Source: CBFHTC01 sp965658815
GTDB taxonomy: Bacteria; Pseudomonadota; Alphaproteobacteria; Rickettsiales; Rickettsiaceae
Direction of reading: 5' to 3'
Assembly (NCBI GenBank): GCA_965658815.1
Contig: CBFHTC010000002.1
Location: forward strand, 1-64,000
Length of the DNA stretch: 64,000 nt
The position numbers were made by a program, and so were the translations under genes. Shown piece by piece: positions 8,604 through 17,656 of the stretch; position 1 is the first letter of the stretch, and each line of letters opens with the position of its first letter. The notes under the pieces are model-generated. The model was not told the origin of the DNA, searched no databases, and saw only the letters and a program-made list of their open reading frames with translations.

Positions 8604-9232
8604 CTTAAGAGGTGGGGCATCTTTTGCAATATTTTTGTTGCGACATTTTTTTCCGCGATCTTTTTTTTTTTCGCAACACTTGTCTCAATATCGATATTAT
8701 AATAATTGCTATTTTTATTTAAAATTAATATTAAATGACATTTAAACTGATTTTGAATTTTCTTATGAATATATATTGGTGGAGGGCATTTATTTTTCAT
8801 AGCTATATTTTGTAATTCAATTTTAGCGCATTGTGCAGTAAATTTTATTGTATCAATATCAAAAAATATAAATGTTTTACAAAATTTCGATACATTTTTG
8901 CCATATAAATATATTGATCCTATAACTGATTCTAAAATATTGCAGTAAATTCTATCAGATATCTGATTATTTGTATTGGCGAGATTGATATTTGGAAATA
9001 GTTTTAATTTTTTAGCGCATAAAGATAAATAACTTTCAGACAAATAATGTTGTTGATAAGTATTAATCATTTTCTTTGATATTGCTTTAAAGGCTAAGAT
9101 TTTATTTAATTCATGCAGCAGAACCGCGTCGCCTAAAAACTCTAGTTTTTCATAATTATTGTCTATACTGATTGAGCTATGGTTTAGCGCTTGATCGACA
9201 TATTTTTTTTCTATAAACTGAAAAATTTGCAT
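8600..9232 (-). CDS. rnc: Ribonuclease III
   Basis: 210 residues. The RNase III signature YEKLEFLGDAVL is at residues 27-38, with catalytic E31 and D35, and the second acidic box ILESVIGSIYL is near residue 104. The C-terminal third fits a double-stranded RNA-binding domain (AKIELQNIAMKN...KKIAEKNVATKIL). It processes rRNA precursors and structured mRNAs. The start overlaps the end of gmk by 22 bp, so the two genes are translationally linked. Confidence 0.95.
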   Translation of the reverse strand: MQIFQFIEKKYVDQALNHSSISIDNNYEKLEFLGDAVLLHELNKILAFKAISKKMINTYQQHYLSESYLSLCAKKLKLFPNINLANTNNQISDRIYCNILESVIGSIYLYGKNVSKFCKTFIFFDIDTIKFTAQCAKIELQNIAMKNKCPPPIYIHKKIQNQFKCHLILILNKNSNYYNIDIETSVAKKKKIAEKNVATKILQKMPHLLS

Positions 9233-9771
9233 ATAGTATGATATATTTTATTTGTTGTATCTTCAATATCCGTATTGATAATAATATGGTCATATAAATC
9301 TTTATATTTCATTTCTGTTTCTGCCTTCTTGAGTCTTGATTTTAATTGATCTTCATCCATCTCTCCTCTCGACTTAATTCGATATGATTGATCAATATTT
9401 TTAGGTAAAATTAAAAAAAATGATATAATATTTAATTGATTGTTCTTTTTTAAACTGGTAAATCCTTCAATACTGATATCTAAAATTGGTGTTTTACTTA
9501 AGTCTTTATATACTTCAGTTGTTGTGGTGCCATAATAGGTATTAAAATGTCCACTATATTCTAAAAAAATATTTTGTTGTATATTACGAATAAATTCCTT
9601 TTCCGATATAAAGTAATAATCATGATTTACCTTTTCTTCAGGTCTTATATTTCGTGTCGTTTTAGATATGGCAAAATAAAATTTATTTTTATACTTTGCA
9701 ATCAGGTTTTTGATAATAGTTGATTTACCAACTCCGGAAACGCCTGAAATTATAATTATATTTCTCATCAT
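9211..9771 (-). CDS. gmk: Guanylate kinase
   Basis: 186 residues. The P-loop SGVSGVGKSTII is at residues 9-20, then SKTTRNIRPEEKVNHDYYFIS and LEYSGHFNTYYGTT, the conserved GMP-binding segments of guanylate kinase. It converts GMP plus ATP to GDP, probably needed to process imported or salvaged nucleotides. Two adjacent ATGs (9771 and 9768) are possible starts; the promoter -10 box ends 5 nt upstream of the first, so the transcript should be leaderless or nearly so. Confidence 0.97.
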   Translation of the reverse strand: MMRNIIIISGVSGVGKSTIIKNLIAKYKNKFYFAISKTTRNIRPEEKVNHDYYFISEKEFIRNIQQNIFLEYSGHFNTYYGTTTTEVYKDLSKTPILDISIEGFTSLKKNNQLNIISFFLILPKNIDQSYRIKSRGEMDEDQLKSRLKKAETEMKYKDLYDHIIINTDIEDTTNKIYHTICKFFSL

Positions 9772-9776
9772 CTTTT

Positions 9777-9805
9777 ATTATAATATGATATTATATGGAT
9801 ATCAA
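9777..9805 (-). promoter_or_regulatory. Predicted leaderless promoter of gmk-rnc
   Basis: Minus strand: TTGATA, 17-bp spacer, TATAAT, five bases, then two consecutive ATG codons. The predicted 5' leader is 0-3 nt. Confidence 0.55.
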
Positions 9806-9810
9806 TCTAA

Positions 9811-9839
9811 TTGATTTTAAAAAGCATTTATGTTATGAT
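9811..9839 (+). promoter_or_regulatory. Predicted sigma-70 promoter of the 9863 gene
   Basis: TTGATT, 17-bp spacer, TATGAT; the -10 box ends 23 nt before the ATG. It is divergent from the gmk promoter with only 5 bp between the -35 boxes. Confidence 0.55.
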
Positions 9840-9862
9840 AATTTATATACTTATAAGTTCTT

Positions 9863-10441
9863 ATGAATATATTTGCTTTAGATTCCGATCCTGTTATAGC
9901 CGCTGAAATGTGTTGTGATAAACATGTGGTAAAAATGATATTGGAGTCGGCTCAAATGTTATCGAGTGTTAAGCGAGTATTAGATGGTAGAGAAGAGGAA
10001 TATTTTGATAAAAAAATGAAAACTAAATTTGTTCTATCAGACCAAGAAGAAGAAGAGAGGGTTTATCGAGTGGGGTGGTTAAATCATCCTAGCACTCAAT
10101 GGGTTATGAAAAATAAATCTCATTATGTTTGGCTCTGGAAACATTTTGAAGCTTTAAATAAAGAATTTATTAAAAGATATCATAATAATGATATACAGAA
10201 ATCTCATAGCTCTTATAAAATCTTAGGAAATATACTTAAAACTCCTCCGCGTAATATTCCTGATAAACCTGGTTTTGATTTACCAACTCCAGCAATGCCG
10301 CGAGAATGCTTGATCTATGATGAAAGTAATAATATTTTGATTGTTGAAAGTTATCGTAATTACTATATTATGAAAAAAGATTTTGCTACATGGAAAAGTC
10401 CTGCAAAAATTCCTTATTGGTATAAAGTTAGGACTAAATAA
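9863..10441 (+). CDS. Conserved phage-type protein of unknown function
   Basis: 192 residues, soluble. The N-terminus (MNIFALDSDPVIAAEMCCDK, then HVVKMILESAQML) and the downstream HPSTQWVMKNKSHYVWLWKH and TPAMPREC segments match a family I recall mainly from tailed phages and large DNA viruses, sometimes annotated as pyrimidine-dimer glycosylase-like on weak grounds. The conserved Cys-Asp-Lys-His cluster could form an active or metal site. It looks intact, has its own promoter, and has no phage genes around it, so it is probably an old horizontal acquisition. I do not assign a function. Confidence 0.75.
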   Translation: MNIFALDSDPVIAAEMCCDKHVVKMILESAQMLSSVKRVLDGREEEYFDKKMKTKFVLSDQEEEERVYRVGWLNHPSTQWVMKNKSHYVWLWKHFEALNKEFIKRYHNNDIQKSHSSYKILGNILKTPPRNIPDKPGFDLPTPAMPRECLIYDESNNILIVESYRNYYIMKKDFATWKSPAKIPYWYKVRTK

Positions 10442-10476
10442 GATATAAAATATTTGAAAAAACTTTATATTAGTTC

Positions 10477-10505
10477 TTGAAACAAGATTTTATTTATGTT
10501 ATTAT
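10477..10505 (+). promoter_or_regulatory. Predicted promoter of tRNA-Ala
   Basis: TTGAAA, 17-bp spacer, TATTAT, about 30 bp upstream of the mature tRNA 5' end. Confidence 0.5.
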
Positions 10506-10535
10506 AAAAGAACAGAAGTATTCTTTATTTCTAAT

Positions 10536-10611
10536 GGGGACGTAGCTCAATTGGTAGAGCACCTGCCTTGCACGCAGGGGGTTGAGAGTTCAAGTCTCTT
10601 CGTTTCCACCA
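10536..10611 (+). tRNA. tRNA-Ala (anticodon TGC), CCA encoded
   Basis: A full cloverleaf is visible: acceptor GGGGACG pairs with CGTTTCC (two G-U pairs), the anticodon stem CCTGC/GCAGG encloses loop CTTGCAC, and GTTCAAGTC forms the T loop. The 3' CCA is encoded at 10609-10611. TGC reads GCN alanine codons. Confidence 0.97.
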
Positions 10612-10629
10612 TTTTTTATTTCGTTATAC

Positions 10630-11883
10630 TTATGTATTTTGATTACTTATTTCTTTATCAAGAACTTCAATATTAATCTTATTTTTGTTCTTGTATTTTA
10701 TTAATGATATTTTATAACGGTTATCTTGAATATAATCGTTTTCTTCTGCTACTTTGTTTAATCTATATGATAGATATCCATTGATTGTAGATGCTAAATT
10801 ATGTTCTAAGAAGATATCTAATTCTTGTGAGATGCTGTGCAACGTAGTATCTAAATCTAAAATAAAATTGTTCTCATTGATTTTGATTATATCGGGTTTG
10901 ATATAATTCGCCTCTTTCTCATCATAAATTTTACCAAAGATCACTTCCATTATATCTTCTAATGTTATCAATCCTTCAATTTCTCCATATTCATTTGTTA
11001 TAATAGACATATGTTGCTTGGAGTTGATAAAACTGATAATCTGATCATGTAGTGTTGTATTCAGTTGAATAAAAGTTGGAGGTGTAATGAAGTTTTTGAT
11101 ATCTATATTTTGCATATTATATTTATTTTGATGCATCTCCTCAAATAATAAATAAATGTTGAGTATTCCTATGATATTCTCGGGATTATCTTGCCATATT
11201 GGTATTCTAGTATGACGGCTTTTTAATGTTTTCTCTATTATATTCTCTATAGGTAAATTGATTGAAATTGAAATCATTTCTTTTCTGTGGCTCATAACCT
11301 CTTCTACTGTGATCTTTGAAATTGCCAATATATTATTAATAATGTTTTTTTCATATTTTATAACTTTGCCTTGTGCGTAATAATGATCTAAAGTGTTTTG
11401 AACCTCTAAAACATGAGATTCTTGTGATCTTTGTTTTAAAGGAATTATGTATAATAAGATAGATGTGAAGATGCTTATTATTATTCGAATTGGATAAGAT
11501 ATAAATAAAATGATTTTAGTTAAGTATACTGTGTGTAAAGCAATCTCTTCAGCTATCATAGGAGTATATGTTTTTGGAATGACTTCAAATAGAAGTAATA
11601 CGATGAGTGGAATTATAATAAATGCGGTATAATAGTTTTTTTCTCCAAGATAATTTTCCATTAATAATACAAATATTGTATCTAGTAATGTAAAGATCGC
11701 CGCAAAAGTTGTGATAACCTGCATTTTGTGATTATTAAGGAGATCTATTAATATTTTTCCTTTTTTTGTATTTTTATATTTGTATATCTTTTGAGGTCCG
11801 ATTGTCAAAAATGCTATTTCAATAAAAGAAATAAAAAAGATGCAAATTGTAACAATAATAATAATAATACCATTTAATAACAT
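10630..11883 (-). CDS. CNNM/CorC-type transporter (DUF21 plus CBS domains)
   Basis: 417 residues. Residues 1-155 form a membrane domain of about four helices (DUF21/CNNM transmembrane type, with LLFEVIPKTYTPMIAEEIA). Two CBS domains follow (VEEVMSHRKEMISISINLPIENII and the region ending GEIEGLITLEDIMEVIFG), then a CorC_HlyC-like C-terminal domain. Family members are implicated in Mg2+/Co2+ homeostasis; some are annotated as hemolysin C, which is misleading. The gene overlaps dusB by 10 bp and has a GAGG Shine-Dalgarno just before its ATG, so it is expressed with dusB. Confidence 0.9.
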   Translation of the reverse strand: MLLNGIIIIIVTICIFFISFIEIAFLTIGPQKIYKYKNTKKGKILIDLLNNHKMQVITTFAAIFTLLDTIFVLLMENYLGEKNYYTAFIIIPLIVLLLFEVIPKTYTPMIAEEIALHTVYLTKIILFISYPIRIIISIFTSILLYIIPLKQRSQESHVLEVQNTLDHYYAQGKVIKYEKNIINNILAISKITVEEVMSHRKEMISISINLPIENIIEKTLKSRHTRIPIWQDNPENIIGILNIYLLFEEMHQNKYNMQNIDIKNFITPPTFIQLNTTLHDQIISFINSKQHMSIITNEYGEIEGLITLEDIMEVIFGKIYDEKEANYIKPDIIKINENNFILDLDTTLHSISQELDIFLEHNLASTINGYLSYRLNKVAEENDYIQDNRYKISLIKYKNKNKINIEVLDKEISNQNT

Positions 11884-12878
11884 ACTTCCTCTTTTAAAGA
11901 TATTAAAAAGTCATCTAATATATTTATAGTGCTTTCAGTATTAGTTGATTTATTGATGGCTAATCGAGTTTTTGATGCATTTGGAAGTCCTGCTAAATAC
12001 CAATTGATATGCTTGCGCGATAATTTTATACCAGCTTCTTCTCCATAGAAATTTAAAATATATTGAAAATGCTTTTTTATTGTTGCAAATTTTGTTTCTA
12101 GAGTTACATCAGGAAGTTTTTCATTGGTTTTTAAAAAATGATCAAATCTCTTTAATAACCAAGGATTTCCATAAGTAGCTCTACCTATCATAGCGCCATC
12201 TGCGTTTGATTCATTTAATGCTTGAGTTAATGAATCAAAGTCTACAATATCTCCATTGACAATTACTGGAATTGATACATTTTCTTTTATGGTTTTTACA
12301 AATTTCCAATTTGCTTGTCCATTAAAAAATTGATTGCGAGTTCTTCCATGAACTGTAATCATAGCTATACCGGCGTCTTCTGCGATTTTAGCTATAGTTA
12401 GGGCATTCAGGCTTTCGTTACACCATCCCATTCTCATTTTTAAAGTAACAGGAATATTTACAGATGAGACTACTTTGTTTAATATTTGAGATGCTAATTT
12501 TTCATCTTTCATAAGAGCTGAGCCGGCAAAGCCATTTGTCACTTTTTTCGCTGGGCATCCAAAATTGAGATCTATGATTTTAGCACCATTGTCTGCATTT
12601 ATTTTTGCTACTTCAGCGATAATATCAGGGTCACGTCCTGCTAGTTGTATAAATGATCCTTGAGGAGCTTCATCTGTGATATTTGCCTTTAGTAAGGTTT
12701 TAACTCCGTTATATAGAAAACCATGACTGGCAACCATTTCCGATACGACTAGAGAGTCGGAAGAGATTTCTCGTACAATTTTTCTAAAGGGGTAATCTGT
12801 TACTCCGGAAAGTGGAGCTAGTATGATATTTGAGTTTATGGTATAATTTTTTATTTTCAAAGGTCTACAACTGGGCAT
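11874..12878 (-). CDS. dusB: tRNA-dihydrouridine synthase B
   Basis: About 334 residues. The FMN TIM-barrel markers are present: LAPLSGVTDYPFRKI at the N-terminus, LNFGCPAKKV with the catalytic Cys, MRMGW, ITVHGRTRNQ, IPVIVNGDI and GAMIGRATYGNPWL. It reduces uridines in the tRNA D-loop. I use the ATG at 12878; a TTG one codon upstream is possible. It is the first gene of an operon with the CNNM-type gene, behind a promoter at 12900-12928. Confidence 0.95.
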   Translation of the reverse strand: MPSCRPLKIKNYTINSNIILAPLSGVTDYPFRKIVREISSDSLVVSEMVASHGFLYNGVKTLLKANITDEAPQGSFIQLAGRDPDIIAEVAKINADNGAKIIDLNFGCPAKKVTNGFAGSALMKDEKLASQILNKVVSSVNIPVTLKMRMGWCNESLNALTIAKIAEDAGIAMITVHGRTRNQFFNGQANWKFVKTIKENVSIPVIVNGDIVDFDSLTQALNESNADGAMIGRATYGNPWLLKRFDHFLKTNEKLPDVTLETKFATIKKHFQYILNFYGEEAGIKLSRKHINWYLAGLPNASKTRLAINKSTNTESTINILDDFLISLKEEVCY

Positions 12879-12899
12879 CAATATTTCATGATTTTATTT

Positions 12900-12928
12900 A
12901 TTATAATTAAAAAATACAATAAAGACAA
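12900..12928 (-). promoter_or_regulatory. Predicted sigma-70 promoter of dusB
   Basis: Minus strand TTGTCT, 17-bp spacer, TATAAT; the -10 box ends 21 nt before the dusB ATG. Confidence 0.5.
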
Positions 12929-13006
12929 TCAGTTTTTTATATTTTATTTAGATTTTTTTAAAAGAGTTTGATAAAAGTTATTGAGAAATTAATTTATGAT
13001 TTGATA

Positions 13007-14791
13007 TTAAGATTTATTTTTTTCATGGTTAGCTTTAGCTTTTTCATATTCTTTTGAAAATATGAAAATTGAAAAAAACCACATTATATATATTATGAGA
13101 CCAAAGATCGCAATCCAAAATACCATATTATTCAATAATGAAGTTGTGTTTTGATACTTCATTCCTAATCCAGTGAGGGATATTAAATAACATGACCCTA
13201 TTGCTTTACCAATTCTTCCTCCGATTAAATCTGCCGCTCCTTTCCCTTTTGTTCTAATAGATTCATCGACAGGAATATATGCCACTTCTTTAGTAGGATC
13301 AAAAAATGCGTATTTTGTAGCTTTAGTCATAATATTGTTTAAAGTTCCTGCTAATAAAGTTATTGTAATAACTTGATTCACGTCAAATATTGTATAAAAA
13401 AATCCTTCAAATAATTGTAATGAGAAGAAAGGCAATAAAAATATAATAGATAAAACAGGAGTTACTAAAGCTCCAGTTTTCCACGAGATTAAAGGTAAAA
13501 TATTTGCTCCAATGATCATCATCAGAACGGTTATTATACTATTATATTGCATTACTTGTTGCATATACATAGCATAACCTGTGCTATCATCGCTAAAAGA
13601 TACATTTAGTTTGTGTTTCCATGCATTTTCAAGTGGAACCATTGAGATATTATAAGATAAGATAATTAGTGTTAAGAACAACAAGTATTTTGAGGAGAAG
13701 AGAAGGGCGAAACTTTCTCCAGCTCCAGCTTTAACTTTACTTTTTTTTGTTGTTGTTTCTTCCTTTTTGACGTGATTTTGAATTATATTTTTATCTATCC
13801 ATTTATATACGTACAATTGAATCACTGCTATTACTAAGTTTAATATAAAGTAGTATATAAGATTCAATGACTCTGAGCTTAATTGATAGTATTCCTCTTG
13901 TTCTAATGAGGATAAAGTAATTTTTTGTTTAATCATTCCCTTAAGATCTAGTAGTCTTTGAGGAGTGGTTCCTAGATTAATAATTTTACTACTAATTGCA
14001 GATCCTATCACTCCTCCAAAAATATTTCCAATGATTCCGACCGAAGGATAAAATCGTTTTGATTCTTCAGTAGAAGATATTTTATTTAAGATCTGCCATG
14101 AGAATATAGTTAAAGTAAATGTTCCAGTCAGTTCAGAAGCGACATAATATAATGCATAAGTCCAGTTTCCAACTATATCAACTATAAGGTCAAAGTTTCT
14201 GTACACTCCAAATTCAAATGGTTGTATTAACCATTCTGTGCTTTGATATATCAAATTATATACTAAAGAGATAACTCCAATAGCGATAGCAATTAAGATT
14301 TTCTTTCCTGGAATTTGAAATAAAGATAATAATAGAAAAGAAAATAATATTATTGATATCGTAAAACCAACAATATGTGGTAAGAATTCAATTGGTAAAG
14401 AGAATTTCTTTATACTGGCAATAGTACTTGGAGTTAAGTGCAGATATGCGCGAAATGGATATAAGAGAAATGCAAAAATAGCGAAAAAAGCTATAAAGAA
14501 TTTGTGTATTATATAAAATGTCTCAGTAAAAGAATTTGTTCGACTTACATGATTGTAGAATATTAGCATTAACATTGAAAATGGAACCACTGCAAATACC
14601 TTTACTAAAGGAAGAGATTGAGCTCCTGCTACAATATTCATGAGAGCGTCTTTTACTCCTCGTGATCCTGAATAGTTCCAGAGAGATAGTGCCATCATGA
14701 GTCCTGCTCCAAGAACTCTTTTGTTTTCTGCGCCATATATAGGCCAAATAATGTTTTTCAGTCTTACTAAAAAACTATATATATTATTCAT
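13007..14791 (-). CDS. tlc: ATP/ADP-type nucleotide translocase (NTT/Tlc family)
   Basis: 594 residues with about 11-12 transmembrane helices; Rickettsia Tlc proteins are about 500. The signature C-terminal block FDPTKEVAYIPVDESIRTKGKG, followed by ADLIGGRIGKAIGS, is near-identical in layout to known NTTs. The N-terminal motif usually read as LRDTKD is here SGSRGVKDAL. A Lys/Thr-rich cytoplasmic loop around residue 340 contributes to the extra length. NTTs exchange host ATP for ADP or import other nucleotides; which of these applies cannot be read. It is strong evidence for life inside eukaryotic cells. A promoter lies upstream. Confidence 0.95.
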   Translation of the reverse strand: MNNIYSFLVRLKNIIWPIYGAENKRVLGAGLMMALSLWNYSGSRGVKDALMNIVAGAQSLPLVKVFAVVPFSMLMLIFYNHVSRTNSFTETFYIIHKFFIAFFAIFAFLLYPFRAYLHLTPSTIASIKKFSLPIEFLPHIVGFTISIILFSFLLLSLFQIPGKKILIAIAIGVISLVYNLIYQSTEWLIQPFEFGVYRNFDLIVDIVGNWTYALYYVASELTGTFTLTIFSWQILNKISSTEESKRFYPSVGIIGNIFGGVIGSAISSKIINLGTTPQRLLDLKGMIKQKITLSSLEQEEYYQLSSESLNLIYYFILNLVIAVIQLYVYKWIDKNIIQNHVKKEETTTKKSKVKAGAGESFALLFSSKYLLFLTLIILSYNISMVPLENAWKHKLNVSFSDDSTGYAMYMQQVMQYNSIITVLMMIIGANILPLISWKTGALVTPVLSIIFLLPFFSLQLFEGFFYTIFDVNQVITITLLAGTLNNIMTKATKYAFFDPTKEVAYIPVDESIRTKGKGAADLIGGRIGKAIGSCYLISLTGLGMKYQNTTSLLNNMVFWIAIFGLIIYIMWFFSIFIFSKEYEKAKANHEKNKS

Positions 14792-14819
14792 TTTTTTATT
14801 TATGAGGATTTTACAAGAG

Positions 14820-14848
14820 ATTTTATTATAAAAATTTCTTCAAGTCAA
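14820..14848 (-). promoter_or_regulatory. Predicted sigma-70 promoter of the nucleotide translocase
   Basis: Minus strand TTGACT, 17-bp spacer, TAAAAT, with the -10 box 28 nt before the ATG at 14791. Confidence 0.6.
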
Positions 14849-14901
14849 CTCCTATTGTCATTTATTTTGCATATATTAAACATTTAATGCTATATAAACT
14901 C

Positions 14902-15540
14902 TTATTTTATAATTGAAAATATTTTTGACCAATATATTGATCTAGGAAATTCATATATTATATGCCAAAATGAGTCGAAATCTTCTGTTGTCGGTATTAA
15001 GTATATTAAACATCTTCCTACTATTTGATTCAGATTGATTAAAGATATTTGTATCTCTCCTTCTTCCTCTAATATTATTAAGTATTTATCTTTTGGTATA
15101 CTTAAACTTATGTTTTTTGTTTTATATATACAAATATCGTAAAAAATTTTGTTAACAAAGATTTTATTATTTGTTATCGTAAATATATCATCTTCAGATG
15201 CTATAATTTTTCCAGTCTTATAATTTTCTGAGTTTTCATCATAGTAATACACAATATTGTTATTATTATAATTATATAAAAAGTTATATGAAAATGCATT
15301 CGCATCAAAGCCAAAGTAGGGTAAGGAGTAATTATTGATATTATAACCAAGTTTCCATACTAAAATTTGTTCGTGATGATGTAAATTTGTATAATTAGAT
15401 TTTGTATGATTTGTAATTGTTTCAAAAATAAATATTCGTACAAAGAAGAAGAATAATATGCTATCAAAAATGAGTTTTATTAGGTTTTCTTTTTCTGAGA
15501 TATTAAATATTTTATTAAAAAGATTTACAAATATCTGCAT
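14902..15540 (-). CDS. Signal peptidase I-like protein with degenerate active site
   Basis: 212 residues. The layout resembles LepB: a membrane anchor (residues 22-39, ending FFVRIFIFETI), then TKSNYTNLHHHEQILVWKLGY aligning with the catalytic SMxPTL box (candidate Ser48), then a beta-rich domain. In place of box D (KRVxGLPGD) stands TGKIIASEDD, so the catalytic Lys is displaced or missing, and the GDNR box is replaced by LEEEGE. It may be a nonstandard peptidase, an inactive paralog or a decaying lepB. Whether another lepB exists elsewhere in the genome is unknown. Confidence 0.5.
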   Translation of the reverse strand: MQIFVNLFNKIFNISEKENLIKLIFDSILFFFFVRIFIFETITNHTKSNYTNLHHHEQILVWKLGYNINNYSLPYFGFDANAFSYNFLYNYNNNNIVYYYDENSENYKTGKIIASEDDIFTITNNKIFVNKIFYDICIYKTKNISLSIPKDKYLIILEEEGEIQISLINLNQIVGRCLIYLIPTTEDFDSFWHIIYEFPRSIYWSKIFSIIK

Positions 15541-15646
15541 AAAAGTATTTTATTATATTAATAATACTACAATATTACCTAGTTCAGTAATTTTTTTTAC
15601 AAATAGATGAATACTTCTCCTCTATGAGGACTAAAAGACTCTCTTG

Positions 15647-17458
15647 CTAAGAAGGTAGCACTTGTGTCACAATGTTATTGATATTGTCTCTAAAATCTTT
15701 TTCATTGTTTAATTCTTCTCCTGAATTGATCTGAGCTTGGTAAAATAAAACTTTAATAATTGAGTTAATGTGATTAGAGTCAATATTTTTTTCAATCTTT
15801 TTAATAATCGCGTTATTGATATGAATCTCTAATGATGGTTTAGCCTTTTCTGTTAAATGACTTTGTTGAATTAAATATTGCTCCATTTGTCGGCTCATAT
15901 TATTAGGCGTATTTAATATAATAGATAAAGGAGAAGTGGTATTTGTTTCAGATATAAAAACATCTTTTACTTCATCTTTTAGTATATCTTTAAATTTTTT
16001 ACACAAGGTTGAATCTTTAGATTTTTCTATTTTTTTATCTTTTTCCTCTTTTGAGATATGATATATTGATACAAAAGGTTTTTTATTAAATAAAAATCCA
16101 TTTCCTGACCAAAAATTATCTACATGAGAGGTTAAAATTAAAACATCTTCTCCCTCTGTGATTTTTTTTTCAACCTTTGTGTTAGATAATCCTTCTTGAA
16201 CAGATTTTGCATTTATATATAAAATATCTTTTTGATCTTGATTAAACTCTTCTAATGAAATGAATTTTTTTTCTTTTGCACTGAAAAATAAACAGGATCT
16301 TAATACCATCTCTTTGAGCGATTCGTCGTAATTATAAGAGGCAGGGTCGCATAATCCTTCTTTTATTATGTCTCCATAGTTTTTAAAAAATGTTTCATAT
16401 TTTTCACGATTTTCTTTTATTTCATATGTAAGGTTCTCAAGTACTTTTTTCATACTAATATTTTGAACCTTTTTAAAAGTAGTATTATTTTGAATATTAT
16501 CTCTGCTGATATTTAGGTTTAAACTTGAGCAATGAACAACTCCATATACAAATCGAAGAAATTTAGGCAATATTTCTACAGATTCTGATGAAATCAATAC
16601 TTGGTTGATATATAGGTGAACATCTGATTTCATTTTATTACTCATAAACCCTAAACTTTTATTTAAAGGAATGTAAAAGAGGTTAATATACTCAAAAGAT
16701 CCTTCTAGACTATTATGAATAATAGAAAGAGGTTTGTCAGAATAATGAAATTTGTTTTTTAAGAAACTTAGGTACTCTTCTTCTGGAATTTCATTTTTTG
16801 ATTTTAACCAAATCGCTTTTCCTTCATTTACCAATTCTTCTGCTTGATCTTTATTTGCTAAATAAATTTGAGTATCAATATGGTCTGAGTATTTTTTGAT
16901 AATGTTTTTAATATTAAATGGTTTTAAAAAATTTTCATCTTTAATTGTAAGTATAATAACAGACCCATATAATTTATCCTTATATTCCGTTGGAGTTTTT
17001 TCTTTAATAGTATATTCTTTTTCACCATTTGATTGCCACAAAAACCATTTGCTATCTTTTTCTTTAGATGATTTGGAATAAAATTGTACAGATTCTGATA
17101 TTAAAAAAGCAGAGTAAAATCCTATTCCAAAATTACCAATCATATTTGTTTTTTTATCCTTATCATTTTTTATAAATTGTTCTGTGTCTGAATGAGCTAT
17201 ACACCCTAGGTTTTTTATCATTTCATCTTGAGTTAATCCTACTCCATTATCAATGATATGTAGTTCTTTTTCTTTGATTTTAATTAGAATCTTACGATCT
17301 TCACCATTAAATGATGATGGAAGTTTGTTGCAGGCGTCTGCAGCATTAGATATAAGCTCTCTAATAGCAGTATCTTTATCTTGATATATGTTGTGAGTTA
17401 CTAACTTGAGTATTTTATCTGTATTTGCTTCAAATTTTCTTATAACGTCTTTAGCCAT
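15647..17458 (-). CDS. htpG: Hsp90-family chaperone HtpG
   Basis: 603 residues, typical length. The N-terminal GHKL ATPase shows RELISNAADACNK (Asn for Mg2+), IIDNGVGLTQDEM and GNFGIGFYSAF. The middle domain has the catalytic Arg region NISRDNIQNN, and the C-terminal dimerisation domain includes NNMSRQMEQYL. It is a cytosolic ATP-dependent chaperone. I find no sigma-32-type promoter: the upstream region shows only a TATATT -10 without a good -35. Confidence 0.98.
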   Translation of the reverse strand: MAKDVIRKFEANTDKILKLVTHNIYQDKDTAIRELISNAADACNKLPSSFNGEDRKILIKIKEKELHIIDNGVGLTQDEMIKNLGCIAHSDTEQFIKNDKDKKTNMIGNFGIGFYSAFLISESVQFYSKSSKEKDSKWFLWQSNGEKEYTIKEKTPTEYKDKLYGSVIILTIKDENFLKPFNIKNIIKKYSDHIDTQIYLANKDQAEELVNEGKAIWLKSKNEIPEEEYLSFLKNKFHYSDKPLSIIHNSLEGSFEYINLFYIPLNKSLGFMSNKMKSDVHLYINQVLISSESVEILPKFLRFVYGVVHCSSLNLNISRDNIQNNTTFKKVQNISMKKVLENLTYEIKENREKYETFFKNYGDIIKEGLCDPASYNYDESLKEMVLRSCLFFSAKEKKFISLEEFNQDQKDILYINAKSVQEGLSNTKVEKKITEGEDVLILTSHVDNFWSGNGFLFNKKPFVSIYHISKEEKDKKIEKSKDSTLCKKFKDILKDEVKDVFISETNTTSPLSIILNTPNNMSRQMEQYLIQQSHLTEKAKPSLEIHINNAIIKKIEKNIDSNHINSIIKVLFYQAQINSGEELNNEKDFRDNINNIVTQVLPS

Positions 17459-17559
17459 AATGTTTTATTTGTTTTGATTAATATAGTACTGAATATTTAA
17501 AAAAAAAGAGTAATATTTATAGTTTTTCTATAATTTTAATTTTTTCATGACAGGAGTTT

Positions 17560-17646
17560 ATGAGTTTTATATCTATTGATTTATCTTGCTGTAATTGCAA
17601 AATAGACCTTAATTGTGTTCTAAAAGCCACAGATTATAGTATATAA
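17560..17646 (+). CDS. Possible 28-residue Cys-containing leader peptide
   Basis: A short ATG frame encoding MSFISIDLSCCNCKIDLNCV and eight more residues, with four cysteines. It has one of the best Shine-Dalgarno sequences in the window (CAGGAG, 4 nt before the ATG). It ends 10 bp before the histidine kinase start, in another frame. It may be an upstream or leader ORF; chance is possible. Confidence 0.25.
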   Translation: MSFISIDLSCCNCKIDLNCVLKATDYSI

Positions 17647-17656
17647 GAGTTTTAAA

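Noticed and set aside
17459..17656. Search for RNase P RNA or tmRNA in the larger intergenic gaps
   Set aside because: I saw none of the conserved blocks (for example GAGGAAAGTCC) here or in the other gaps over 100 bp.
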